Source of the DNA: Hyalella azteca
Taxonomy: Eukaryota > Arthropoda > Malacostraca > Amphipoda > Hyalellidae
Assembly (NCBI RefSeq): GCF_000764305.2
Contig: NW_025937359.1
Coordinates: 248,001-312,000 of the forward strand
Direction: 5' to 3'
DNA: 64,000 nt
Shown here: one piece after another, positions 12,528 to 24,222 of the stretch
Position numbering within the stretch: the first letter of the stretch is position 1
Layout of the letters: the number at the start of each line of letters is the position of its first letter
Notes under the pieces: model-generated
Database searches by the model: none
Told to the model about the DNA's origin: nothing
What the model saw: the letters and a program-made list of their open reading frames with translations, nothing else
Position numbers and translations under genes: made by a program

Positions 12528-15500
12528 TTTATCAGGCATTGCTTTTTAAATTATTTAATATATAAAAATATCAAAATCACTTATTTCAAACGATGAGAAT
12601 TGTGGATAAAACGATATTTCTTCATTATTTATTCCGACTTCTGAATTACAAAAAGTAACATTTATTTACTCCAAACATTAGGCCATGATTGCTTTAAGGG
12701 TGAAAAAACTTCACAAGTGATGACAATATATTAAGAAAAATATACTAAAATTCTTATTAAACCGGTTGTTTTTTTAGCATCAATCATCTATACAATCTTT
12801 AGGCTAAACTCCCCTCAACAAATCTTAGCCTCAGATTTATTAATTCAAATCCTTGTCATTTTTACTCCATTTAATTTCTTTTTGTTTTCAAGTTATTTCA
12901 ATTTAATTTCGTATGGTGGAGCCCACTTTAAATGCACATATGAAAATGCGTAAGACTTTCAGAACTAGCAAAAAAATCAGCTAACATCAAGACAGTGTGC
13001 GGAAATACACAATGCAAAGAATTAATAATAAAATAGAATAATAATAATGTTAAGTTTAAAACGATATCTAATTGAGACGCATGATTGACATAAAATAGAC
13101 AGACATCTTGTTATCACGTACCGCTGCCATGGAATTATGGATAAAAGTAAAAAAAAATGATGAAACACTACGCAAGGATATGTCAAAGAAGACCATTAAC
13201 ATAAAATCTATCAAAATATTTCTATTGCCTCCTCATTAAAAACAGGTTTACATCTTTATCTTATGGCAGATCCAACGTCTTATGAAATTACTCGGTTTCG
13301 TGTGAGTGAAATTATTGGCATTCCTGCAAAAATGAAGTTCAATAGAAATTTAATAACATTCTTCCCTGGAAATTTATGTCGTACCAAGCCAACAAAAAAT
13401 TCAAAGACCTGAGGCAACCGAAAGAATTTCATAACTTGCTCAAGCTGAATAATAATAAATGAGCCTAACTAGCGTTTTCAGAGGTTGCACGGACGTTATA
13501 TAGGCAATAAATAATTGAACTAAGGGAGGGTAAAGCCAAGGAAAAAGCTAAAGCAATGCCACAAAAATTCAGTTCAAATCGAAATGAAACGAGCAGACTA
13601 AACATTTATAAGGTTCAACTTCGTTTACTAAAAAAGGAATTAGAACGCCAATGTGCTGTTCACGCCTCTGTGTGACTGCATCAGTAGTTTTGGTTTATGG
13701 AGGAATAAATTATTGTGGTTTAGTTAATTCAATGCCCTATTATAGCGCAGCACAGTTCCTTTTGATGATGCCAATGTATGGCAGCATTTGAATTTGTTTA
13801 ATGGCGGAAAAATCCACATTTTGCGAGTTGCATGCTGCAGAGCACCTCCGGAGGTCAATGTATGGCAGCATTTAAATTTGTTTATACATACAGGAGAAAT
13901 TCGAAATTTTGCGAGTTGTGTGCTTTCCTAGGGCTGCAGACTGCAGAGTTCCTGTTGATGTGAATGTATGGCAGCGAGAATAGCGTCGTCTGGACTCAAA
14001 AGGCCAATGATGGGTCGATGGTCGACCATCAATAACTTTGCCGCCTGGACTAGACCAGCAATTTCTTTCTAAACATGGATGGGAGGGTGCGCTTCTGACA
14101 CAGCGGAGTTAGAGTAGCTTTGAATATCATCACTTTTTAGTAATTATGAAGTATTTGTCACCAACATTAAATGAGACCAAGAATATTTGACCATCCAAAA
14201 ATTTTCTTGGAATTCACAGTGAAGATGGATACTTACCGCTTCAACTATTTTTTTACTTTGGTATTCGAGATGCTATTAAAATGAGACTTTGTATTGGTTT
14301 AAACTAGAGTTACTGATAAATTCATGAAAGGCACAATTTCATGCGATTCATCCATTGTTAGGTCACTCAATAACTGAACATCATTAAAATACTAGACCAT
14401 GTTCAGGAAATGGAAGTTGGACTGATTGCAAAAATAATCAACAATGTTAAATAAATCGAATGATCATTAATATATAGGGTTGTCTCTTGGTTATCTTTTG
14501 CGCGGGTTTTGGGTCCTACGGAACCAGCCATTCCTAAACAGCCAAAAAACTAGGTCGCAACGAACCCTTAAGCTTCATAGTTAGAAAATTTGCATCCCGA
14601 CTGTCCATGAGCTTATCTCTCAGTCGCCGACCATTCATTTCAACCATTTTCCATTCCTTACAGTCATTTTCATGTCAACAAATTTTATCGCACTATTCCT
14701 TTGGCGAAATATTAAAATTACTAGAATCAACAGCAGTTAGCATGGTTAGGCATCTAGAAAAGTTAAGTTACAAGAAAAAAGGCATTATTTTTAATGAAAC
14801 ATGCTTGAACGAAGAGCTCCTCCCAAAATTTACTAATTTTGGATATTAGTAATTATACATATTCATAATCACAATAAAATTACATCACCAGTGAATCCAT
14901 AATCATAAAAATGTAATATTGGCAATTTAACTAGTCCATTAAAACATTATTTACGTGGTACACACCATCTCCACTGATCCGTTTATATAATATGTCTTTT
15001 AATTCAATTTAATCTGCTTGTGTCAACTTTCTTGTCAAAAGTCCCGCATGCGTGGTTATGTCGACTTGGTTGACGTAGGGTTACGTCGCATGCATAGTTG
15101 CGTCGAAGTACCTTTTTGTTGAAGCACACTACTCATATTTAACTTATTTCGCAAATTTTGTAGCCCAAAAATTTTCTATATGCACTGTAATGGTACAGCT
15201 TTACGTGCAATAAAGTTGAACGAAACTCAACGAACTTGTTGACAAAATTCGAGTCTTGTACTTGAAGGGGACTTAATTATAGCCACCCAGTCCGCAGTTG
15301 ATGTTTTCAACGGAAATAAAATACAAGGCAAATCTGCAATGTGTTTGCATGTTCCACTTTCATATATTTTACTATTTGTTCGGTCGACAAACTTGTTTTT
15401 GCCCAGGCCTGTAGGCCCGTGGAACGCGTGCTTGAATAATTGAACTATTCCAGCGATATGGACGAGGGCAATAATATATAAAGTTTCCATGGTTACTATA

Positions 15501-16434
15501 GGATTCAGTCTACTGCAACTCCAGCGACCTTCCTCGGAAATATTGCTGCTGAAATATATTGCAGCGAGATTTGTTTCCACGTGCCACGAAGTTCGTGAAA
15601 CTGAAAAATATCAATATTTATTCGAAGTTCTCATCTGGAGTAGTTCATAATTAACTATTTTCAAACTTGAGGTATCTCCGACTAATGGACTTTACTGTGA
15701 TGCAGCCTCAACAACTGGTGATAAATCTACGTGTAGCGACGAACGAAATAAGGCATTAAGCTTTAAGACTTGATATTTATCATACCGCTTTATTGGGAGT
15801 GATAAGTAGACCATCATTATTACGGTAACGACTTCTTGAATGAGAATGAAAGTACCAACTACAGGCCAGGTCAGCTATGTGAGTCCCGTACTTAAGATAA
15901 CTGCCAAGTGACACGCTCATGAGCAAAATGTGTCTGCCTGATCTGTTAATATGTATATTCCTAGCCTAAAACTCTAATACTTTCTAATTCCTTTTTTCCT
16001 TTACTAAGTTTTAATGCTTTCTAATTCCTTGATGCCGAATAGAAGATTCAACAGAATAGGGTCGAAATTTTATTTTATGGTAACAATTCACTAAAATTGT
16101 AATCAAATAATGTGGAGAAATTGTTTAATGCACTCCAATAAAAACTGAATAAAATATTGTCAATACTTGGCTAATGTATAACATTTCCGGCTCATTAGCT
16201 GCCAGGTCACAATGCTTCTTCATGGGATCAAAGTGCAGTCACGTTCATGGATGTGGGAGATTATCTGCTTAACGAGCCACACCTCAAATGAAGAATAAGA
16301 ATATGCAAGAATATCGTGCATATCTATAGCATTATGAGGCCTGATGTAAATAGCTGTTTGATACAGATCATTAAATGTGCTAGGAAATTTCTACTTTTAC
16401 CTTAAATTACAATGATTTCATTAATATTGAAACG
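12528..16434. other. Intergenic apart from the duplication at 13755
   Basis: AT-rich. An 80-codon frame (14607-14849, plus) and a 117-codon frame (15227-15580, minus) have no recognisable homology, no codon pattern like the real exons nearby and no clear splice context. Confidence 0.5.
13755..13981. repeat. Imperfect tandem duplication of about 100 bp
   Basis: AATGTATGGCAGCATTT...AATTTGTTTA, then TTTTGCGAGTTG and CTGCAGAG, occur twice in the same order. A third partial copy starts at about 13953. Confidence 0.8.
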
Positions 16435-17096
16435 CTAGTTAATACATCCAATAAACTGCTTGGGCTGATCAGACGCTCCTACGAGTACCTATATATAGAA
16501 ATGATGAAGCTGTTGTTCACCTCTGTCGTGCGCCCAAACCTAGAGTTTGGAAACGTTGTGTGGTCACCGAGACTTGAAAAGGACAAAAATTTATTTGAGA
16601 GTGTTCAAAGACGTGCAACAAGGATAATACCAGGATTAAAGGGCAAGTCTTATGAAGAAAGATTGAAGATTATGAAGCTTCCCAGTCTCCGTTATCGTCG
16701 CCTGCGTGGTGACATTGAAGTATACAAGTATACTCATGGTTTGTACAAGGTCCCAGAAGGATTACTAGAATTTGAAACAAGAACCAACACCAGGGGCCAC
16801 AGCTATAAACTAAAACAACTGCGGTTCAACTTATCCACGCGACAACATTTCTTCTCGCTTCGAGTCACTGACATGTGGAACAGCCTCCCTGAAGATATTG
16901 TTGAGACTAGACAAAGCCATGCATGAGCATATGTTCAGTCTTAAAATGCCTCGTACCCTACGGAACAACTGATATCTAGAAGCGATTTTAAATCTACCGT
17001 CCGTAAGGCCAGTCTAGTCAAGAAAAGTACAAGAATCGGCGACAGGCCTATCCAGGCCTATTTATTTAATGCCGGAGATACTATACTATACTATAA
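16435..17096 (+). pseudogene. CR1-like LINE, 5'-truncated 3' end of reverse transcriptase ORF
   Basis: Translation from about 16435 gives NKLLGLIRRSYEYL, SVVRPNLEFGNVVWSP, LFESVQRRATRIIPGL, YEERLKIMKLPSLRYRRLRG and MWNSLPEDIV, the hallmark C-terminal part of CR1/jockey-clade ORF2 after the catalytic core. The frame stops at 16924-16926 after an apparent short insertion; related tail sequence (SDFKSTVRKASL) resumes near 16980. It ends in a short ACTAT repeat, consistent with a LINE 3' tail. The endonuclease and most of the RT are missing, so it is dead. Confidence 0.9.
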
Positions 17097-17872
17097 TAAA
17101 ATTCTGAAGCTGGTTTTTCATCACCGTTTGACCCATCCTTGACCAGCCATTGCGAGATGATATCAAGGGGGAATCTTCATACGAATTTTGATAGATTATG
17201 AGTTTTCTCCCGATCGTGCAGAGCGGAGTTATTGTGGGACCTGTATGGAGTATTGGGCAACACATATAAAATTATAATAATATGTACATTACAAATGCAC
17301 ATAAAGGGTTGTGCAATGAGCTATACAAGCGATTGGGCAGTGCCTTATTTACGGTCAAACGATAGCAGTGGCTTTCGCGCCTATAGAATGCTGTAGGTTA
17401 TCAATATGACAGAACATGCCATTGACTATTAATATTTCAACTGTGTTAGTATTTTCTAACTATACGAATAATTGTGCCTGAAGGTATTCGGAATTGCTGC
17501 ATGTTAAAACGTTTTGAAATTTTATTTGGTTCTGAAAATGGAGTGTTATTTTTCCTATTATATTTTCCTTAGTTCGATTAAATCTTAGGCTCATATACTC
17601 ATTAATTTTCGAGTTATTCGGGAAAACATTGAAAAGAAAGGGTTGTACGAATAATTTCGTCGTTAACCATAAACAGAAATCACAGCTACATATGCTACAA
17701 AAGAACACAGCTATATGCTACAAAAGAAATCGCGACTCACGCACGTAGCGCTGTGCGCTTGCAACATTAATTCTCACCAGCGCATTAAAAGAGGACTTAG
17801 AATTTTTTCAAAACTTAGAATTAGAAGAAAGTCTTAATCAAGCGACTGCTACTCATAGTAAATGTCATCGAA

Positions 17873-17878
17873 TTTATT
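17873..17878 (-). terminator. Poly(A) signal of the tetraspanin-like gene
   Basis: AATAAA on the minus strand, 65 bases downstream of the stop codon, a usual distance for a short 3' UTR. Confidence 0.55.
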
Positions 17879-17942
17879 TACAAAGTCGGAGGGATATTGA
17901 ATTCTGGCAAGTCTTTCTTTAGGTGGTCAAGGTTGTGATTGT

Positions 17943-18101
17943 TCAAGATAAAGATCTGTGGACGGTCGTGTGGGCTTCATTTCGATGTGATTCCGACTTC
18001 TTGACAGGCTTGTAGGAGTCATTCCGAAAATCAGGTATCATCATTGATCCGTCAAAGTACTCCCAACGACTGGCGACCAAAGCCAAAATGATACCCATTT
18101 C
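17943..18101 (-). CDS. Tetraspanin-like protein, terminal exon
   Basis: Acceptor TTCTTTCAG opens EMGIILALVASRW, the second half of TM4. The glutamate at the start matches the conserved acidic residue of tetraspanin TM4. A 39-residue polar cytoplasmic tail follows, ending HRSLS with TGA at 17945-17943. The tail is longer than in most tetraspanins, which end within about 15 residues of TM4, and it has no obvious sorting motif. Confidence 0.78.
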   Translation of the reverse strand, partial: EMGIILALVASRWEYFDGSMMIPDFRNDSYKPVKKSESHRNEAHTTVHRSLS

Positions 18102-18803
18102 CTGAAAGAAAATTTCATGCTTGAAATAATACACAAACACATTTAAAATTAATATTCTATGAGATTTTTAAAATCATCAGATATACTTTTACAGAAAAAT
18201 ATATATACATAAACTTTCAGACAGAATGCTATTGAGAGAAAGTGTTTTATCCATAAAACAAAAATGATTTTTAACAGCATCCATAAATTTGCAATGTAAA
18301 TACTTGGATAAGTTTATGAGGAGAAGTCCATGTTTCAGCGATGGAAATGTATATTGATGAATATAATTTCATTAATTTTTGGTTTTTATCCACTTCTATT
18401 CGTTTATTGAGACAGACAGATATTGGGTTAAGTTGATAGACAGGCATTGATGTTGCCACGATGAGCAAATTCATTGCCTGAACCTTAAATGCTTGGAAAT
18501 ATCATGAGCCAGATCCAGCTAAGTATTAGAACATTTAAAAAGCAGGCATCTAAGTGTTTTAGCATCAAAAACATCTAAAAATATAGAAGAAAATTTTTTA
18601 TTGGGACATGAATTTATGTGAATATATGAGGCTTGGAAAAACATTAATAACTTTTTTTATGGATTAACTAAGAAATTGAAAATAAATTTTGATTGGTATA
18701 AATTCATAATAATAATGCGAAAAATGCTGATACCTTAACAATAATATATAATATTACATATTGTTACAATGATTGTAATATACAATGCAATAATAAAAAT
18801 ATA

Positions 18804-18936
18804 TAACTCAGTACTCAAAGCAGTGAGTGACAGAGAGCGCATTTTCTCGTCGACGAAAATGTTAAGTCACGGACGGACAGACAAAAATGGCAAGCACAAT
18901 AGTGCATTTCTTCCAAAAATGAGAAAATGCGCTAAA
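18804..18936 (-). repeat. Copy of the AGCGCATTTTCTC repeat family
   Basis: Same order of motifs as the other copies: ACTCACTGCAGTGAGT-like palindrome, GAGAAAATGCGCT-type inverted ends, a variable CGGACAGA stretch, and TGTGCTTGCCA (in reverse). In intron 4 of the tetraspanin-like gene. Confidence 0.75.
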
Positions 18937-19245
18937 ATATATTTAAAAAGTGATTATCAAACGATGATCTCATAAAAGAGTTTATCATATTATAATTGAT
19001 ACCAGTTAAGAATTTATTTTTCTTCCTTTCTTCGCTTGCTATGCATAATTATCAACTTGAGAGATTGCAGGGCAACAAAGCAATCATTTCATTTAAGATC
19101 TGTCGAGTTTAAGTAGCTATGCATTATGGGTGACACAAGAACTAATGTTCATTCAAAATAAGTCACTGTATGATAATATTTTGTATTTTAACATCTGGAA
19201 CCATAAAGCAGTGGAAGCAACAAGTTCAAATACCACATTCATTAC

Positions 19246-19305
19246 CTGAAGTACAATTTGTAGGACTATCACAGTCACCAATGACGTCGTCGAGCTGGAT
19301 AATTC
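19246..19305 (-). CDS. Tetraspanin-like protein, exon with first part of TM4
   Basis: A clear acceptor (TTTCTCTCCAG) and donor (CAG/GTAATG) bound 20 codons in phase 0 reading ELSSSTTSLVTVIVLQIVLQ. It is too short to show as an open frame. Joined to the next exon it makes a continuous hydrophobic helix. Confidence 0.72.
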
Positions 19306-20327
19306 CTGGAGAGAAATGAATGATTTTCAGCAAATATAAAAATGGGAAACCCATTAATTGAAAAGGCGTTAATTGCAACGTTCCTTCGAAGCTTACTGCG
19401 ACGGAGGGGAAAACTGAGATTAATGAGTTCAAACATTGACATTTTGAGCGCCTGCTTCTCATTCAAAACTCCACAACATGAATTGAATTATTGTAATTAA
19501 AAGTGCTTCGTAATAACTCAAACTAAAACTAGTTCTAGTTCGCTAAGCATTTTCTTTGAAGTCTTAAAGTCCGCGTAGTTTTCCACGAAACAATTTTTGC
19601 AGGCACTCGCAGTCAAATATTATTGAGAAAGATAGTAGATTTCTGCACTATACATAACCAACATTTAATTTAGTTTGGTTTAAGTTCACATTTCGTTCGA
19701 TGAATGAGTATTGATATCGTTTAATGTGGGTGAAGGCATGTATTGTTCAAGTACAATATAGAGGTAGAATCGCCAAAACTCATTAAAATAGGGGAAATTA
19801 TGCATAATAATACATGTTAACATAGTGATTCAGAATATTTGTTGTTATTCTGTCACAAAAAGTTAACACTTAATTCAAATATGAAGCAATGTAAAAAATC
19901 AGAGTCTGTTCCACTATTTCTCTGACATATCTCCAGCATGTGAATCACTTCTCTCTATCAATGTAGTATCTCGAACTGGAAGTCCTTAACCCAATAAACC
20001 TATATTAAAGAACCAAAATAAGTTATAATATTGAATCTTCTTAAATTAATATTCCATCTATAATCACTGCTGCAATTCTTTTCATTTTCAAAACTGGTGA
20101 TTATTTACATGAATGGCTTTCTATTCAATGAGCATAATGTTAGTCGAAGACTTGTTATGAAAGCATATTAGGCGACATGCCATATCGAGGGATTCGCTGA
20201 TTCCCAGTATTTATCCCTGATGTCATCAATAAATCAAATATTTATTAATAAAGTATCAATATTCCCGATAAACGTCGATCGCTGTCGCCTGCGAAAATTT
20301 TGATTAATTCAGCTACCGCAATATATA

Positions 20328-21443
20328 CAGGGTGTCCCAAAAAAAACGATACCCAACTTTGAATGGCTGTAACTCAAAAAGTAATAGAGTTAAAAAAATT
20401 TGAAAGGTCAGAATTTGTTCTCTATGTTTTTCTCCATCTCTCCACCAAAAATCAGACAGATCGATGTAGCCATAAGCGTTTGATAGAACTTTCAGTGACA
20501 TGTGCTAAAATCGTGCTTGCGCAAAGTATCAGTAAGATCATTTTGCATAATCATTACGTTGTCTTGACATGTTTTCTTTTCATTGTTTCATTTTTTAGCG
20601 CATTTTCTCATTTATGAAAAAATGCACTATTGTGCTCGCCATGTTCGTCTGTCTGTCCGTCCTTCTGCCCGTCTATCTGTCCGTCTGTCTGTCCGTCCGT
20701 GACTTCATGTTTTCGTCGACTTGAAAAAGCGCTCTCTGTCACTCACTGCAGTGAGTACTGAGTTACATTTTTTGTATCTTTGGTGAGACAAAAACATGGC
20801 AATCTTTGGTGAGAGACAATCTTTGGTATTGAAATTCTCTCTCACCAAAGATTGCCATGATTGTCTCTCACCAAATATTGCCATGATTGTGTCTCACCAA
20901 AGATTGCCATGATTGTGTCTCACCAAAGATTGTCATGATTGCCTCTCACCAAAGATTGCCATGATTGCCTCTCAGCAAAGATTGCCATGTTTTTGTCTCA
21001 CCAAAGATACAAAAAATGGAACACAGTACTCACTGCAGTGAGTGACAGAGAGCGCATTTTCTCGCCGACGAAAACATGAAGTCACGGACGGACAGACAGA
21101 CGGACAGACGGACGGACGGACAGACGGACATGGCGAGCACAATAGTGCATTTTTTTTATAAATGAGAGAATGCGCTAAAAATCAAACAGCAAAAAGAAAA
21201 CATGTCAAGACAACGTAATGAGTATGCAAATGATCTTACTAAAAATTTGCGCAAGCACGATTTTAGCACATGTCACTGAAAGTTCTATCAAACGATTATG
21301 GCTACATCGATCTGTCTGATTTTTGGTGGAGAGATGCAGAAAAACATAGGAAACAAATCCTGACCTTCCAAAATTTTTTACCTCTATTATTTTTCGAGTT
21401 ACAGCCATTCAAAGTTGGGTATCGTTTATTTTGGGACACCCTG
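20328..21443. mobile_element. 1.1-kb nested palindromic element (non-autonomous DNA transposon or foldback)
   Basis: Ends are CAGGGTGTCCC... and its complement ...GGGACACCCTG, flanked by TATA-like sequence on both sides (TA or TATA target duplication). Outer arms of about 260 bp (20328-20590 and 21180-21443) are near-identical in inverted orientation. Inside them lies a second inverted pair (20598-20768 and 21024-21180) belonging to a family also found elsewhere in the window. In the centre is a 26-bp tandem array. No transposase is encoded. Open frames on each arm (20363-20617 plus, 21205-21408 minus) have similar translations only because the arms are copies. It sits in an intron of the tetraspanin-like gene. 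Confidence 0.88.
20780..21015. repeat. Tandem array in the element core
   Basis: About seven copies of a 26-base unit containing CTCACCAAAGATTGCCATG. The first copies (20780-20830) are inverted relative to the rest, so the array also folds back on itself. Units vary by one or two bases. Confidence 0.85.
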
Positions 21444-21826
21444 TATATATATTTGGTTGATCTGTTGAATATAATTAGTTCTACATATTTCTTTTCAAAG
21501 TGTGTTGATTTGAAGCCTGGAGCCGTAAAATTTATACAGGATCTGTTGACGAGTCCGTGATGCTTGTCATGATATTACCGTGAGCCGAAACTTTTTGTTT
21601 TGCACGATAATCTGCATATATTTGAGCCATTACAAAACTATAGAGGGAAGAATTAAATCAGAGATGAAAAAAATTTATTTTAGTGGTGTCCACGACCAAG
21701 TTAATTAAGAAGACGCATAACATTTTATATTTGAAAATAGGATTCAAATGGCTGTTTTATGCAAAATATAGGTTTGAACGGTTCGTTAATATGATTATAT
21801 TATTTTTATTATTTTTTATGGGATTC

Positions 21827-21870
21827 GATCAACTATCCCCGAAATTTCTAAATTTCGGGGATAGTTGATC
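21827..21870. repeat. Perfect 21-bp palindrome with 2-base loop
   Basis: GATCAACTATCCCCGAAATTT, CT, then the exact complement. It lies in the long intron of the tetraspanin-like gene, 384 bases beyond the nested element. Confidence 0.92.
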
Positions 21871-22464
21871 CCGGACCACTTCTGGCAATCCAGTCAATAG
21901 GTAATAAACTTTTTAGAATTAGAGGGTTGAAAGTGAGCGATTATGCTATAGTGATTGTGTGATTTTATCTGACTTTAGGACTTTGTTCATTCAATTTATT
22001 TCCAGTGTGCGACAACGCGCACAATAAGCATCCTAATCTTAGATGGAGATTATACTTTGTGTTCAGAAATCATTCCACGAATTTACGGATTGATGTCCAA
22101 AATACATGAGGATCTTAACTTTTAAAGTAAATTAGAAGGGGACGTATTAAAGTTAACCAACTAAATTTAGCTGCAATTTATATTATCAAGTCGCCTTCTT
22201 TTTAGATGGTTCAGAAAAAATGTGCACTTGGCGAAATACGGTGATTCTTTTGTGCAGTATTTGTCCAACAACGCAGAACTTTTATTCTTATCTCTCAATA
22301 AATTTGAAGAATCTGAAATTTAGAAAATAGATTGATATTTATAGATGTCTAAAAAGGCTATGTTTTGCCGAAAATGGATGTTAGGGAATAAAGATGGTAA
22401 GTTTGCACTGTTTCCAAAAAGTTGTCAGTGATTTCGTTCTCGCCTGCATGCGTATGCCACGCAC

Positions 22465-22539
22465 TGAGCAGTGCGTTCGCGATAATTTCTGCTGCGCTTG
22501 TGCGTTTCGTGCTGCATGCGGACAGCAGGTGTGATTTGA
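22465..22539 (-). CDS. Candidate large-loop exon of the tetraspanin-like gene
   Basis: Speculative. A GC-rich block between GTAAACAG and a GTGCGT donor gives 25 codons in phase 0-0, exactly what both neighbours accept. It reads SNHTCCPHAARNAQ through RTHCS, supplying a Cys-Cys pair and another Cys. Tetraspanins normally have CCG, so CCP is atypical. The acceptor tract is weak, and part of the block is a short palindrome (GCACTGAGCAGTGC), so it may be noise. Confidence 0.28.
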
Positions 22540-22764
22540 CTGTTTACATGCGCGAAAATTAATTTTCTGGAATATGACAACAATTTCATTTCATGAAAAA
22601 TAAATTTTTTTCTACAATTCAGTCTCCATGTAAGAAAAATATATTGCTGTGATGGATATAAATGGGAAACCCTGATGACTAGGTACCGTACGTAAAAAAC
22701 TATACAGTTCTTAAAAAATCACACTTATCAACAACGAGTCAGTAAAAAAATGTCTTGCACTAAC

Positions 22765-22917
22765 CTTGGTCAAATCGATGGACCAGAGTGTTTGTGCGGC
22801 CAATAGGACGTCCTCAACTCTCCCTAGTATAGACTTCCTGCCATTGACGTAGCCAAAGTGGTAGCCGCAGAGCGCCAACTCTGCCATCGCGAGCAGGTGC
22901 AGCACCACGCTTTGCTG
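22765..22917 (-). CDS. Tetraspanin-like protein, exon with TM3 and start of large loop
   Basis: Acceptor GTGAGCAG, donor AAG/GTTAGT, 51 codons in phase 0. VVLHLLAMAELALCGYHFGY is the third membrane helix with the acidic residue often seen there. It is followed by VNGRKSILGRVEDVLLAAQ, resembling the first helix of the large extracellular loop. The next confident exon already starts TM4, so the cysteine-bearing part of the loop is missing or lies in an unrecognised exon. An acceptor three bases earlier would add one Gln. Confidence 0.75.
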
Positions 22918-24030
22918 CTCACAGTCACCATGTATAGTGTTTAACTCGTCTCTTTTTCACATTTGTCTCATCATTTGCTCAAAAGGTTATAATCAGATTG
23001 TCCTGTTTTAGACCGAAGCGGACACGGGCATTTAAAAATCGGCTGTGATAATTTCGAAATATATATTGAACAGTTAAATAACTCCATAATTTTAATAGGT
23101 GGACATTTTTGGAAAATGAGTTTTCTGACTCATTGAATCTTGTAACTTTAAATAGTATGCTCATTCGCAAACATAACTGTTCTAGGAGCAAGATATGCAT
23201 GACATATGGATATCAAATAGCCAATTACATTCTTTCTAATTTCCGATTTTAATTTATTATTTTCTAGTTGCCATTTCTACCCCTACAATATGTGCAATCT
23301 CAATCAAAAGAACACACATGGATTTCAGAAAATATTTTTAAAACTACTTTATAAATAAATGACTCGCAATTTTGATTTGTCTGCTGGAATTTCAATAAAA
23401 GTAAAACAGATGATAGCAAAATGTATGTACTAGAGAATTTTATCAAATATTAAAAAATATACGTTTTCTAGGTTCTATTTGATATGCTTTCTACAACTGC
23501 TGTCGTGTCAGGTTATTTATGAAAATTGAATAATGAAGGTTATAAATTAGTTTGACAGTTTCGAAGTTGGGTAAAATTTTCAGGAGCGTGGATATTGATT
23601 GATTAATTTGTTTATTAATTAAAAGTTTTAAATGCTCAACGTCCAGCTGGCTTCATCTCAACGCAGGAGAATCGTTGTGCACACCTTCAGGGAACACCTT
23701 CTCATTCAGTCTTCTTAAGAGCACGGTTCACAGCTTTTTTACAACTTCATTTGGGATTCCGCTTACTGATGAAATGATATACTCGGGGATAAACGTAACA
23801 GTTAACATTATTATCAAATTACTGGCTGAATTTATTGGCATGATTGCGAACGTTTTAAAATTTCTTTCCTTTGATGTTTCTTTATTGTTAATTAGTATAT
23901 AGGAGGTATATATGTTACATGTATAGGAATATATATTACATGTATTCACATGATGTAAAGTATCTAACTATTAGAAAAACACTTTTTAATCATAATTAGT
24001 GATAAATTTCATATTTAAAACTCTTCTTAC

Positions 24031-24222
24031 GGTGAGGAGCAATCCGCTGAATCTTTTTGCGATGCCGATGATGCCCAAGATTGCAGTGATTGCAGCGATG
24101 GCCAGCACACAGCCTAGGGCCAGCGGCACGTTCAGCGCACCGCTCTTGAGCTCGTCTTGCGTGAGCAGCCCTTGCTCGTGACTCTGGAACACCAGCAGTC
24201 CGATGCCGGCCAGAGATACGCT
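24031..24222 (-). CDS. Tetraspanin-like protein, exon with end of TM1, small loop and TM2
   Basis: Acceptor TTGAACAG, donor ACC/GTAAGA, 64 codons in phase 0. It reads SVSLAGIGLLVF (C-terminal half of a first membrane helix), a short polar loop (QSHEQGLLTQDELKSG), then a strongly hydrophobic second helix (LALGCVLAIAAITAILGIIG) and AKRFSGLLLT. This order (TM1, small loop, TM2 with small residues, then a basic turn and LLL) is the tetraspanin pattern. It is distinctly GC-richer than its surroundings. The first exon, with the initiator Met and the start of TM1, was not found up to 32 kb. Confidence 0.75.

Noticed and set aside
15227..15580. 117-codon minus-strand open frame
   Set aside because: No recognisable family, no splice or promoter context, and composition unlike the confirmed exons. 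Kept only as a regional note.
19471..19478. Minus-strand TGTTGTGG, a possible tetraspanin CCG codon set
   Set aside because: An in-frame stop lies 12 bases upstream with no AG between, so it cannot begin a spliced exon in that frame.
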